64,000 bases of DNA from Desulfomicrobium sp. UBA5193 (GCA_002412965.1 DHWB01000004.1:434001-498000), one strand, 5' to 3'. Shown: positions 1 through 8,687, counted from the stretch's first letter. A program made the numbers and translations. The notes: a model not told the origin generated them from the letters alone.

Positions 1-1114
1 CCGTGGAAATTGAGGCCAGATAGGTGTCCGTATCCATGACCTGCAGAGGGAGCGGTTGGCCGCTGGTGGTTACGCCGGTGCCCGAGGTCAACAGCGTGGT
101 TTTGCCGACACTCTGCAAGGCCTTAAGCATGGCCGAAGATCCGACGAGCTTGGTATCAAGCACCGTGGCCGTGACCGACCCCGCGCCAAGCAGCGTCGCG
201 TGAGCGGAATCAAGTACCGACGAGATGCCCAGATGCCCGTCTGAGAACGCAGCCTGGAGGTTGAGGCCCGCTTCCGCCTTGTCATCCACGTCCAGCGTGT
301 AGACCTTGACCGTCAGGGCGACCTGCCTGGATAGCTTGGCGTTGCACGTTTCGATGTATGAGCTGATTCGGCGCAGGGCTGCAGCCGTGTCCGTCACCGT
401 GAGCGTCCCTGCGGCGATATTGACCACCATTCGGCCAGCCGGTGACAGTAGCTCCTTCACACCTTTTTCGGCGTCCGCCCAGGCATCGGCCTGGTACTTG
501 GTCTGACTGGCCTGGGATGTGGTTAGCTCGGAATTTTCTCCGCTGACAGGCGACCCCAAACCCTGACCGGATGCGGATCCGGAAGCTGCGTCGGCACTGC
601 GATTGTTGATTCCCGCTTCGTAGCGCACCGCTCCCGGGGCCGTGGTCAATGTGAAGGTACGTGTCCTGAAGTACGAAAAAATCACTTCGGACGATTCATA
701 GTCCCAGTCTGTGCCTGACCTGGAGGCCAGAAGATCCAGCAGGCCCTGAAATGTTCCGGTGTACGCGGTGGTTATGAGAGCATCATTACTTGGAGCCATT
801 TCCCCGGACATATCTCTATCCTGCTCGACCCGAACCCGAAGCCCCATGATCGACCCGGCCTTTGATGCGAGCTCGGCAAGAGTTCCCGACGATCTTAAGG
901 TCACGCTGTCCGAGAATATCGCAGGCAGACGCTTTTCATTCCTCGGGACAACCTGGGCGCCAAGATATTGGCCGGGGACTACGCTGACGGTGCGCGACGA
1001 CGACAAAGCATCCATCTGCCGAGCGCGGGCCTCGATCTCGGCATCAGGGCGACCCATCTTCGACGGAGCACAGGCCGCGAGCACAATAAGCAGGAAAGCC
1101 AAGCATACGCGCAT
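1..1114 (-). CDS. PilN-type secretin lipoprotein, C-terminally truncated by window edge
   Basis: Reading the minus strand from an ATG at 1114 gives an uninterrupted frame to base 1 (371 residues). It starts with a lipoprotein signal (MRVCLAFLLIVLAAC, lipobox LAAC), followed by an alternation of short beta-rich segments, a Gly/Ser/Ala-rich linker near residues 165-190, and a secretin-like region containing TVTDTAAALRRISSYIE and LSRQVALTVKVYTLDVDD. This is the layout of PilN secretins of type IVb pili (R64 PilN, TcpC/BfpB relatives), outer-membrane ring proteins. The start lies 3 bp after the stop of the TcpQ-domain gene, so it is the last visible gene of the transfer operon. The C-terminal pore domain is outside the window. 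A conjugation operon ending in a secretin rather than trbI is unusual. The family call comes from pattern recognition, not a search. Confidence 0.75.
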   Translation of the reverse strand, partial: MRVCLAFLLIVLAACAPSKMGRPDAEIEARARQMDALSSSRTVSVVPGQYLGAQVVPRNEKRLPAIFSDSVTLRSSGTLAELASKAGSIMGLRVRVEQDRDMSGEMAPSNDALITTAYTGTFQGLLDLLASRSGTDWDYESSEVIFSYFRTRTFTLTTAPGAVRYEAGINNRSADAASGSASGQGLGSPVSGENSELTTSQASQTKYQADAWADAEKGVKELLSPAGRMVVNIAAGTLTVTDTAAALRRISSYIETCNAKLSRQVALTVKVYTLDVDDKAEAGLNLQAAFSDGHLGISSVLDSAHATLLGAGSVTATVLDTKLVGSSAMLKALQSVGKTTLLTSGTGVTTSGQPLPLQVMDTDTYLASIST

Positions 1115-1117
1115 GCC

Positions 1118-1858
1118 TCAATCCTCCATCACTTCAAGCACACGATTCTCGGGATAGATCCGGACCCGCAGACCATGTCCGGCCTGATGCATGCGTGCGA
1201 ACAAGCGCTGCGCCGCGCCTACGAAGTCATCCCTGAAGATGGCGGAGGACTCCATGACGTAGTCGTTTTCGGCTTTCCAGACGAGCTGGTAGTTTTCACG
1301 GGAGCACCACTTGGTGAGCTGGGATTGCAGCGGACCCGGTTCAATGCGCCAGTCCTCAAGATGCGATGAAGGCGCCTCCGAGGGAGCAGGAGTGCGGGGG
1401 GCCTCAGGCAACGAAACCCCATTCTCTTCCATGGTGAAAAAACGTTCGGTACGGGTCATGGCGCCCACCGGGACAAAACCTTCAAGCGTCAGGGTATAGA
1501 CCTGCCCGACACTGAAACCGTCCCCGGACTTCAGATGCAGATACCAGAGCTCTCCTTCGGCCACCGGCTCCATGACCACGTTCACCGCCAATCCGCCGGG
1601 AGTGTCCTCTGCCGCAAGGGAGAAGCCTCGACCGCGCAAGCTCGTTTCCAAAGCCTGTGTGAAATCTCCTGACGGCCGGGAAGTCAGTGACAGCATCGTG
1701 TGACCAGGAGGGTATTCCGCTGCGAGCAGCTCGGAGGCATGCTCGGCCAGACCGGACAAAGCATCCGAAGACGCAGGGACGGCGGTGTCCGGAGCGTGGG
1801 CGCACCCGATGAACGCCAACAGACAACATAGCAGCAGCATGCTTTTGATTATCTTCAC
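1118..1858 (-). CDS. lipoprotein with TcpQ/PilL-like C-terminal domain (TrbH position)
   Basis: A 246-residue protein with lipoprotein signal (lipobox FIGC near residue 19). The middle (about residues 35-140) resembles TrbH-like envelope lipoproteins. The C-terminal ~75 residues (LTKWCSRENYQLVWKAENDY ... NRVLEVMED) match the TcpQ C-terminal domain pattern found in type IVb pilus proteins TcpQ and PilL, which help place the secretin. It starts with GTG, overlapping the trbG stop by 4 bp (GTGA), so the two genes are translationally coupled. It sits exactly where trbH lies in Ti-plasmid trb order and directly precedes the secretin gene. I infer that it bridges the VirB/Trb outer complex and the secretin. 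Domain assignments are from memory of the families. Confidence 0.65.
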   Translation of the reverse strand: MKIIKSMLLLCCLLAFIGCAHAPDTAVPASSDALSGLAEHASELLAAEYPPGHTMLSLTSRPSGDFTQALETSLRGRGFSLAAEDTPGGLAVNVVMEPVAEGELWYLHLKSGDGFSVGQVYTLTLEGFVPVGAMTRTERFFTMEENGVSLPEAPRTPAPSEAPSSHLEDWRIEPGPLQSQLTKWCSRENYQLVWKAENDYVMESSAIFRDDFVGAAQRLFARMHQAGHGLRVRIYPENRVLEVMED

Positions 1859-3093
1859 GATTTCACCATCCTTTGGATTATGACTTTTTTCTGTTTCCGA
1901 CCCACCCCGGACAGGAGTAATCCCTTGGAAAACACGCCGTCCACGATCATCGTCGTTCCACGTGTGCGGTAATTGACCAGCGTCTTTTCGCCGCTTTGTT
2001 CGACCAACAGCACAGGCATGTCCGTCTGCTGAACGGCATCAGGAAGCCGAATGATCGTTGACCCGCCATCGTTGAACACCTGCTCCGGCCGCCACGGCAC
2101 GTCGTCGCCTGTGATCTGGTACGTGAAGTCCAGATCCGAGAGACGGACTTCCTTGCCTGTCGCTTCCGCCAACTGGGGGCCTGCGCTCTGCCAGCGGCTT
2201 TCCCGTTTTTGATCCGCCAGTTGCTTGGCCAGTTTGGCGTGCTCGTCCTCGGGGTAGGTGAACCCGGCATACGGAATGTGTTTCTTGGGATCCGAGACGA
2301 GCTTGATGTGATAGGTGCGGCGGTCCGTGGTGATGACGGCGGACGTCTCCTGACCCGCGTCAAAAGGCTTGAACACCAGATGGGTGCGCTCCTGACCGGT
2401 GGAACCGCTGCTGCCGACGGAGACGACCCAGCGGGCAGTGTCCCCAAGGAAAATGTCATTGACCAGTTCGCCTGACTGAAGCTCAAGATCGGTGGGCTGG
2501 AGCGGAGCGCAGACCAAGGTGGGCATGGTCGCGCCGAAGACGAACATCACCTGGCCGGCGGCGCCTGGGAGAGGATTGACCGTGCGTTCCTTCCACTCCT
2601 GAGCCAGGGTCACACCTTTCTGCTCCTTGGAGCTGAGCTTCACGGGTTTGGGGCTGATGTACTCCACAGGAGGTAGAATTGGCAGATCTTCCAGATCCTG
2701 ATCCGGGAGTTCTCGTGACACGACCAGCTTGTTAGTGACCTCCTTGTCCTGTGTCAGAGGCTCCTGGTCCGGCTGCACATAGAAATCTTTCACTTCGCCG
2801 GCGGCGGGCTGGATCTCGTCCCCATCCTTCGGAAGTGGAACAACAACCACATCTCCCTCTTTGATCAAATCAACGTCAGGTATCTGCTTGTTGTGTTCAC
2901 GAAAGAGCTCGACGTACTCACGGAAGATCTGCACGTCGGTCAGGCCGTGATTGCGGAAGATCTGGGCAACCGTCTCCCCGCTGCCGACCACATGCTCCTT
3001 GAGGACAATGTCTTCCCTGGGCGGAATCTCGTCGCCGAAAGCGGTTGCGGCAGTACCCAGAATCAGGCCCAATGCCCATATCCAGTTCTTCAT
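1855..3093 (-). CDS. trbG: TrbG/VirB9-like outer complex protein with N-terminal LysM domain
   Basis: A 412-residue protein with a Sec signal peptide (cleavage probably after TAATAFG). Residues ~35-90 form a LysM-like domain (VVGSGETVAQIF ... IPDVDLIKEGDVVVVP). After a linker, residues ~165-410 follow the TrbG/VirB9 pattern: a signature around TMPTLVCAPLQPTDLELQSGE, the YHIKLVSDP strand and the C-terminal DVPWRPEQVFNDGGSTIIRLP segment. VirB9 proteins form the outer-membrane core ring of type IV secretion systems, and typical TrbG is about 300 residues, so the LysM part is an addition. ATG at 3093 overlaps the trbF stop (ATGA). The LysM module probably anchors the complex to peptidoglycan. The trbG identity is firm; the role of the added domain is inference. 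Confidence 0.85.
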   Translation of the reverse strand: MKNWIWALGLILGTAATAFGDEIPPREDIVLKEHVVGSGETVAQIFRNHGLTDVQIFREYVELFREHNKQIPDVDLIKEGDVVVVPLPKDGDEIQPAAGEVKDFYVQPDQEPLTQDKEVTNKLVVSRELPDQDLEDLPILPPVEYISPKPVKLSSKEQKGVTLAQEWKERTVNPLPGAAGQVMFVFGATMPTLVCAPLQPTDLELQSGELVNDIFLGDTARWVVSVGSSGSTGQERTHLVFKPFDAGQETSAVITTDRRTYHIKLVSDPKKHIPYAGFTYPEDEHAKLAKQLADQKRESRWQSAGPQLAEATGKEVRLSDLDFTYQITGDDVPWRPEQVFNDGGSTIIRLPDAVQQTDMPVLLVEQSGEKTLVNYRTRGTTMIVDGVFSKGLLLSGVGRKQKKVIIQRMVKS

Positions 3094-3752
3094 GGCGTCT
3101 CCTGACCAAGCAGCTTGCCGAAGGACAGGCTCGTGACATGCGTACCCGTAGGGTTCGTCATGATCTGCTGGTCACTGTTTGGGGGGATGTTGGCCACGAT
3201 CATGGTGGCCTCGTATTTCGTCTTTTCCATGGCGACTCCGGAATGGTTGCGCGTGGTCTCAAGCCATTCGATGCGCCAGCTGGAATCTCCCACGGGCCTT
3301 GGCAGACTGTTGATCTCAACTTCCACCATTTTGTCCTTGCCCCGGTCGTATGGATTGTTGGCCGCGTACCATTCCCGCAGGAGCCCTGTGGCCGCAGCCG
3401 TGGAGAAGGCGGACACCTCGCTGATCATGCGTTTCTGCATTCCCCGATCCGGCGTGACCGTGCGCCAGGATACGACATAGCGGGCCAAGGCGGACTGGAC
3501 GACATGATCCGGGACTGTCCCCATCGCGTCGGCGCGGCGGGCGGAGCGAACCTCTCCAAGCTTGTCCACCTCCACTAGGTACGGAACCACCTTGAACTGC
3601 AGCGACTGGATGACATTACCCGCCACGGCCAGTGCCGTGATGAGCAGGCAGCAGACAGCGATGAGCCGCCACCTGTCCCGGGCCGCGATGTAGGATCCGT
3701 AACGCTCCAGCCATTCCTGACGGGCATTGAGGTATGGGTTCGAGGAGCTCAT
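3090..3752 (-). CDS. trbF: TrbF/VirB8-like inner-membrane assembly protein
   Basis: A 220-residue protein: a short cytoplasmic N-terminus (NPYLNARQEWLERYGSY), one membrane helix (~residues 29-48, LIAVCCLLITALAVAGNVIQ), then a periplasmic domain with VVPYLVEVDKLGEV, the start of VirB8/TrbF NTF2-like folds. VirB8 proteins nucleate assembly of the T4SS inner-membrane complex. The start at 3752 has a GGGAGC ribosome-binding site five bases upstream. The gene lies between trbL and trbG as in Ti-plasmid trb operons, 21 bp from trbL, and overlaps trbG by 4 bp. Confidence 0.9.
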   Translation of the reverse strand: MSSSNPYLNARQEWLERYGSYIAARDRWRLIAVCCLLITALAVAGNVIQSLQFKVVPYLVEVDKLGEVRSARRADAMGTVPDHVVQSALARYVVSWRTVTPDRGMQKRMISEVSAFSTAAATGLLREWYAANNPYDRGKDKMVEVEINSLPRPVGDSSWRIEWLETTRNHSGVAMEKTKYEATMIVANIPPNSDQQIMTNPTGTHVTSLSFGKLLGQETP

Positions 3753-3773
3753 TGTTGCTCCCTGTCCTTGGAG

Positions 3774-4937
3774 CTATTCATTCTTGTTTCCCGAACCGTC
3801 GTCGCCCGTCATTTTGAAGCTCTCGAAATGCGCCTGCACCGCGCTGTTGATCTTGGCCATGGTGCCGGGATCCTGAGCCCCAAAGGCTGCTTTCCCCAAG
3901 GTGCCGGCCATGTGGGACGCCACCCCGACAGGTCCAGTTGCGCCAGTAGCCTTGGCATAGTCATATGCGCCCTTCATAGCCGTCGCTCCATGGATGCCGC
4001 CCACTCCGGCGGACTTCATGGCGGACATGGCTGCCATGGTACTCGTGGCCACAGCCGTGGTCGCGCCTGTAATGGCCGAACCGGTGGAGACATGGGAGCC
4101 GTTGATGATTCCGGACACGATGTCGGGGATGGAATTGACAAGGGCGAGGAGGACGATTGCCGTGCCGATAATAATGGCAAGCTCCTTGTAATCCGCTGAC
4201 TTCAGGTAAAATTCATCGATGAAGCTCTTCCCGAGTGACACCAACAACTGCATTACAAATAGTTTTACCGCGACTGACAGACTGTATCTTAGAAAGTTAA
4301 TCGCGTAATTTTTTGTAACAGCCGAACCTCCAAATCCAAGAAGAATAGCTCCAGCGTTCAGAACAATGTATGCCTCGCATTTGACAAGCAGAACATGGGC
4401 GGCAATGAGTGAAAATATGATGATGATAGTCAATGCATAAATCATGAATACAACTGAATTTATAGGCTCCCAAGCCGATACTTCCCCAAATATTTTTAAC
4501 GCCATAGATAAACCTGCGCCAAAAATTTCACTGGGACTGCTAGCGTCAGCTCCAAGATCTTTTGCAATATCGCTGAGACCTGAAATGAGCATGTTTGCCC
4601 AGTCCTTGTAATAGATGACAAGAGCCAGCATAAAGCTGGCAAAAATAAGAAGCCGCACAAACGAAGCGATTATCTCCGTGAGTTCTTCACGTTTTATAGC
4701 AGCCTGAATTCCTAGCCATATGACATCAATGATGAGTAGTAATTTGAACAACGTCAGTGCATTTGATTGCAGAACAGTGAACCATGAATCTGCTTTTGTC
4801 TGAACTAGGTAAGCAATTTTATCCATTATCACTAATTCTTGTGCCATTAAATTTGTACTAAAAGCATTTATAATACTTACTAAAATAAGTATTGAAAAAA
4901 TGAATTTTATTGAAGATATTTTAAATTTAATGCACAC
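3774..4937 (-). CDS. trbL: TrbL/VirB6-like polytopic membrane protein
   Basis: A 387-residue protein with an N-terminal signal-like helix (IKFIFSILILVSIINAF), five or more hydrophobic helices spread over residues ~60-265, and a long Gly/Ala/Thr-rich cytosolic tail (STGSAITGATTAVATS...) typical of TrbL. VirB6/TrbL forms the inner-membrane channel of the mating apparatus. Base composition changes sharply inside the gene: from the start (4937) to about 4200 it is AT-rich with AAA/ATA/TTT codons, whereas the last ~430 bp match the GC-rich neighbours, suggesting recombination within the gene. The start is only 24 bp from the divergent lipoprotein gene at 4962. A shorter start at Met31 (4847) would lose the signal-like helix, so the long form is preferred. 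Confidence 0.85.
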   Translation of the reverse strand: MCIKFKISSIKFIFSILILVSIINAFSTNLMAQELVIMDKIAYLVQTKADSWFTVLQSNALTLFKLLLIIDVIWLGIQAAIKREELTEIIASFVRLLIFASFMLALVIYYKDWANMLISGLSDIAKDLGADASSPSEIFGAGLSMALKIFGEVSAWEPINSVVFMIYALTIIIIFSLIAAHVLLVKCEAYIVLNAGAILLGFGGSAVTKNYAINFLRYSLSVAVKLFVMQLLVSLGKSFIDEFYLKSADYKELAIIIGTAIVLLALVNSIPDIVSGIINGSHVSTGSAITGATTAVATSTMAAMSAMKSAGVGGIHGATAMKGAYDYAKATGATGPVGVASHMAGTLGKAAFGAQDPGTMAKINSAVQAHFESFKMTGDDGSGNKNE

Positions 4938-4961
4938 AATTTTTAATCCATGGAGAATGTT

Positions 4962-5192
4962 ATGAAAAAAATTCTTGCCACCTTATTCATTCTTTTTTCT
5001 CTCTTGGCGTGTTCGTCGGAACAGTCCGAGTTAGAAAAGACCCGCGCTGAATTGGAAAAGACCAGAGTTGAATTGGAAAAGATCAACAACCGCGCCGCAG
5101 CTGACCAAGAGCGCTGGAAAAAATCTTTCGGTGGCGATGCAATCGAAAAGCAGCTCAAAGGAACTTCAAAGCCCACGTCCAATAACTTCTAG
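4962..5192 (+). CDS. small entry-exclusion-like lipoprotein (TrbK position), inverted
   Basis: A 76-residue lipoprotein: signal MKKILATLFILFSLLAC with lipobox LLAC, then three 7-residue repeats (ELEKTRA, ELEKTRV, ELEKINN) predicted to form a coiled coil, then a tail (ERWKKSFGGDAIEKQ ... PTSNNF). ATG 4962 is preferred over ATG 4950 because GGAGA lies at the right distance and the signal then begins with MKK. It occupies the trbK slot between trbJ and trbL; TrbK of RP4 is an entry-exclusion lipoprotein. Here it is on the opposite strand and its tail closely matches the C-terminus of TrbJ. The exclusion function is inferred from position and lipoprotein nature. It shares the AT-rich composition of the 5' part of trbL. 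Confidence 0.75.
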   Translation: MKKILATLFILFSLLACSSEQSELEKTRAELEKTRVELEKINNRAAADQERWKKSFGGDAIEKQLKGTSKPTSNNF

Positions 5193-5206
5193 AAATTATT
5201 GGACGT
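5175..5206. repeat. perfect 11-bp inverted repeat at the convergent trbJ/trbK-like gene ends
   Basis: ACGTCCAATAA (5175-5185) and TTATTGGACGT (5196-5206) are perfect reverse complements separated by 10 bp. The repeat exists because both convergent genes end with the codons for the same peptide (PTSNNF). Their stop codons overlap inside a CTAG palindrome (5189-5192). It may act as a hairpin terminator for both genes, although no long T run follows. Confidence 0.85.
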
Positions 5207-5998
5207 AGGCGCATAATCGCCAATTTGCTTCTCAATAGCGTCGCCCTCAAACGCCTTGCGCCAACGTTCCCGGTCATATTGGTCCTGTTTCTCTTCCTTG
5301 GCGTTGACCTGAGCTTGACTCTGAATTGACGTGGCCAGCAGAGCACGCATTTTACGGTTTTCCTCGATCTGCATTGCAGACAGTTGGTTTGCAGCCTGGA
5401 GGGCCTCCATCCGGCCCTCCGGGCTGTTCAAAAGTTCCTGCACGTGGGCGTCGAATTCTTCTGATCCCGCCAATTCTTCCAACTGCGACCCGGACATGCG
5501 AAACGTGGACATCACGGCACCGTCCACCTGGTTTGACCAATCCTGATACCGGCGAAGCGCTTCAGCATTGGCCTCTGGCGTGTCATGTCGGACAAGACGG
5601 CCCATTTCGTCGTAGGTGGGGTAGAGGGTCTGGTAGACACGGATGAGCGTATCCATTTCGCCTTTCTGGTGAGCCGTTTTGGTGACGAGTCCGCCCAGAT
5701 CCAAGAAGCGGTGCTTGAGGGCCGACAGCATGGATGGATCAAGATTCTTTGTGTTTCTGGCCATGTCTGACAGCTGCTCAATGTTCTGTTTGACCATCGT
5801 CATCTGATGAGCGGTCTGCTGTATGTCTTCTTTGTATTGGGAAACGAGCTGCTCCAGCTGTTTCAGATTTGTGATCCGATCCAAAGCTTGGGTGAACATT
5901 GTAGAGCAGTTTGTGCAGTAGACCGTGTATGCAGCAACTGCATGCTTGGGCAGAACAAAATTCAGAAGTGTAACCAGACAAATTAATGTGAGTCGCAT
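5189..5998 (-). CDS. trbJ: TrbJ/VirB5-like pilus-tip or minor pilin protein
   Basis: A 269-residue secreted protein. The start at 5998 (MRLTLICLVTLLNFVLPKHA) is chosen because GGAGGAA lies four bases upstream and it creates a proper signal peptide; a longer frame to 6034 has neither. The mature protein starts with two Cys (YCTNCST) and a helical segment (ITNLKQLEQLVSQYKEDIQQ) typical of TrbJ/VirB5. It ends with RERWRKAFEGDAIEKQ and PTSNNF, a tail shared with the adjacent lipoprotein. VirB5-type proteins lie at the pilus tip and contact recipients. The start overlaps the trbE stop by 16 bp. Confidence 0.85.
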   Translation of the reverse strand: MRLTLICLVTLLNFVLPKHAVAAYTVYCTNCSTMFTQALDRITNLKQLEQLVSQYKEDIQQTAHQMTMVKQNIEQLSDMARNTKNLDPSMLSALKHRFLDLGGLVTKTAHQKGEMDTLIRVYQTLYPTYDEMGRLVRHDTPEANAEALRRYQDWSNQVDGAVMSTFRMSGSQLEELAGSEEFDAHVQELLNSPEGRMEALQAANQLSAMQIEENRKMRALLATSIQSQAQVNAKEEKQDQYDRERWRKAFEGDAIEKQIGDYAPTSNNF

Positions 5999-8412
5999 GA
6001 CTTCCTCCGGTGATGTATCCACTGTTCTGGCCATGACGGGCCGAAGCGACGCTCCAGCTCCTTGATTCGGGAGATGCTTTCCTTGTCGGAAGCCCCGACA
6101 AACAAAAGGGCAAACGACCCCAGCGCCAACTGAATGAGCCTGCGGCCTTCAGGAGACACCACATAATAGTCCCGCTTCGGCGTTGCCTGGGCGATGATCT
6201 CGATTTGGCGGGCGTTGAGGCCCATGCCCCGGTACGCCTCGATCTGGCCGTCCTGCCGGGCGGAATAGTTGGGCAGGAGAATCTTTGTCGGGCAGGACTC
6301 CACGAGTACGTCCATGATCCCCGAGCGGATCGCGTCCGTCAGGCTTTGCGTGGACAGGACCACTGCGCAGTTGGTCTTGCGGAATACCTTGAGCCATTCC
6401 CGGATTTTTGCCCGGAACACTTCATGCCCGAGCATGATCCAGCACTCATCAAGCACGAACATGGCAGGCTGCCCCTGAAGAAGCTTTTCCGCACGGTGAA
6501 AGATGTGCAGCAGCACCGGTATGAGGTTCTCATTCCCCATGTTCATGAGTTCTTCGATCTCAAAACACAGGAATCGTGAGGTTTTCAGCTTGTCGGAGGT
6601 CGCATCGAGCAGACGGCCCATGGCTCCTTTCTGCGTGTAATGTAGTAGGGCTTTCTTGAGGTCATCCGATTGGAGCAGATGATAGAAATCCGTCAAAGAC
6701 CGCATGTCGGCCGGGTTGTCCCGGAGCAGCGTCATGGCCGCATGAATGGCATTTCGGTGGGCCGGAAGGACCGTGACCTTGCGCAAGGAACAGAGAGTGG
6801 CGATGTACTCTTCCGCCCAGGCCTGTTCCGTGTCGCTGTTCACATGCTGCAAAGGGCAAAAGGCCAATTCGTCATCATCCGCACCCACGGCGTAATGAGT
6901 GCCGCCAACTGCCTTGCACAGGGGATACAGCGACATGCCCTTGTCGAAAGCGACGATGGTGGCATCCGGATAGCGCCGGAATTGGGCGGCCAAGGTAGCC
7001 AGGAGCGTGGACTTGCCCGCACCGGTGGGGCCGAAGATGAGTGTATGCCCCAGATCGCCCACATGCAGGTTCAGGCGAAACGGGGTTGCTCCGTCCGTTG
7101 CGCACTGCATGAGTGGCGGGGAGTCCGGCGGATAGAACGGGCAGGGATTGTGCTCCCGGCCCGCCCAGATGGATGACAGCGGTAGAAGATCGGCAAATGG
7201 GAGTGTGTGGATCAAGGGACGGCGGATGTTTGCAAATCCGTTTCCCGGATGCGAGCCCAGCCAGGCTTCAAGCCGGTTGGCCTCCTCAATTCGGCAGCCG
7301 AAGCCGACGGTCTGGACGGCGCGGCGCAGTTCCCTGGTCCACCTAGTCAGGGTTTCGGCATCCTCGTGCAGGAGTACGATGTTGGCCGTGTAAAACCCTG
7401 CGCCGACCAGGCCGCTCTGGACAGCAGCAATAGCCTCTTCCGAATCCTCGGACATGCGTAGCGCGTCGCGGTTGGCGCGGGCGTCAGGCCGGGAGAGCAG
7501 GGCATCGAAAATTCTGAAGATCTGCTGCCGCCACGTCTTGCGGTACTTGTCCAGCTCCGCGAGAGCCTCGGACTGATCCAGAAATATGAACCGGCTTGAA
7601 AATCGATACGCAATGGGCAGGCCGTCCAGGGCGGAAAGCATTGCCGGCCACGACTCATGCGGCAGACCGTCCAGAGCGAGTATCATCAGGTATTTTTCGC
7701 CGACTTTTGGCTCCAGACCGCCCACCAGATCCTCTCCACCCAATATGGCATCAAGGTACATGGGGCACATGGGCAGGTTCACCGGATTTGATGAGCCTGT
7801 GACACATTCCTGCAAGTAGCTGAGCAGCTCGGATCGCGTCACGACGGTCCCATGCTCATCGGTTTCTTCGTGGTCAGCCAAGCGGCGCAAGATCACGATG
7901 GACGCCAGGGAGTCCTCCAACTCCAGCAGCCGGGCCTCGAAAAGTCTAAGATGCTTTTTCAGGAAGTTTTCCGTCGGCTGGGCGCCTGAATTGGCAAGAT
8001 TGCTGAGCTTGTCGGTCAACACTTCCGGTGTGTACGTGATGGTCAGATATGTGCGTGTGGCGAAGAACGCACCGTGAGCGAAGGTCAGGCGGCGTTCCTC
8101 GTCCATGGCGGCCGTGACCGGATCTGGAAAATGGCTCGCTCCGGGCGCTGGGTATTCAGGTGCGATGGTGCGCAAAGCATCCACGTGGCACATCCAGCCA
8201 GAACCCATGCTTCGGAACACTTGGTTAGCCCGGTCGCAGACAAAGGCCAGTTCATCGGCTGTGCTGGACGCCGTGTCCGGAGCACTGAACTCCCACGCAG
8301 CCAGCAGCGAGCCAGACTTGCACAGGACCACGCCACTGGCGATGCATGCAGCGTATGGCAGTAGGTCAGGCAGGCCCTGTGCCTTGTCTCGATATGCCTT
8401 CAAAGCAAGCAC
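5983..8412 (-). CDS. trbE: TrbE/VirB4 conjugation ATPase
   Basis: An 809-residue ATPase, normal length for TrbE/VirB4. The N-terminal domain (ALKAYRDKAQGLPDLLPYA) matches CagE/TrbE/VirB families. Walker A (GPTGAGKST) is near residue 460 and Walker B (MFVLDECWIML) near residue 650, followed by a conserved LSTQSLTDAIRSGI segment. VirB4 energises pilus biogenesis and substrate transfer at the inner membrane. It is 3 bp downstream of trbD and overlaps trbJ, consistent with one transcript. Confidence 0.95.
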   Translation of the reverse strand: MLALKAYRDKAQGLPDLLPYAACIASGVVLCKSGSLLAAWEFSAPDTASSTADELAFVCDRANQVFRSMGSGWMCHVDALRTIAPEYPAPGASHFPDPVTAAMDEERRLTFAHGAFFATRTYLTITYTPEVLTDKLSNLANSGAQPTENFLKKHLRLFEARLLELEDSLASIVILRRLADHEETDEHGTVVTRSELLSYLQECVTGSSNPVNLPMCPMYLDAILGGEDLVGGLEPKVGEKYLMILALDGLPHESWPAMLSALDGLPIAYRFSSRFIFLDQSEALAELDKYRKTWRQQIFRIFDALLSRPDARANRDALRMSEDSEEAIAAVQSGLVGAGFYTANIVLLHEDAETLTRWTRELRRAVQTVGFGCRIEEANRLEAWLGSHPGNGFANIRRPLIHTLPFADLLPLSSIWAGREHNPCPFYPPDSPPLMQCATDGATPFRLNLHVGDLGHTLIFGPTGAGKSTLLATLAAQFRRYPDATIVAFDKGMSLYPLCKAVGGTHYAVGADDDELAFCPLQHVNSDTEQAWAEEYIATLCSLRKVTVLPAHRNAIHAAMTLLRDNPADMRSLTDFYHLLQSDDLKKALLHYTQKGAMGRLLDATSDKLKTSRFLCFEIEELMNMGNENLIPVLLHIFHRAEKLLQGQPAMFVLDECWIMLGHEVFRAKIREWLKVFRKTNCAVVLSTQSLTDAIRSGIMDVLVESCPTKILLPNYSARQDGQIEAYRGMGLNARQIEIIAQATPKRDYYVVSPEGRRLIQLALGSFALLFVGASDKESISRIKELERRFGPSWPEQWIHHRRKSCDSH

Positions 8413-8415
8413 GAT

Positions 8416-8682
8416 TTACCTCCGCCATGTCCCGGCTCGGGCCGGATAGAAATCCTGCTGCCTGATATGCAGCAGCCAGACTTTTGAAAGCATGGGATCC
8501 TTGCGGGCCATGCGCCGAAGCACAAACACCGTGCACGCCCACCAGCCAAAGCCGGTGGCCGCTGAAACCAACGTGAAGCCGCCCATCCCCACCAGAAAGG
8601 CGACAAGGCCGGACCAAAGAACCAAGTCCCGTTCAGCGCCCATGACCAGCGCGGGACGTATCAGGGATTGATGGATCGGCAC
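8416..8682 (-). CDS. trbD: TrbD/VirB3-like inner-membrane protein
   Basis: An 88-residue protein starting at GTG 8682 (VPIHQSLIRPALVMGAERD), the typical N-terminus of VirB3/TrbD, followed by one or two membrane helices (residues ~20-58). A longer frame on this strand reaches 8970 but its first half antisense-overlaps trbC and reads as non-coding Arg/His-rich sequence, so the GTG start was chosen. VirB3 partners VirB4. The gene starts 5 bp from the trbC stop and ends 3 bp before trbE. Confidence 0.85.
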   Translation of the reverse strand: MPIHQSLIRPALVMGAERDLVLWSGLVAFLVGMGGFTLVSAATGFGWWACTVFVLRRMARKDPMLSKVWLLHIRQQDFYPARAGTWRR

Positions 8683-8687
8683 TCGTC

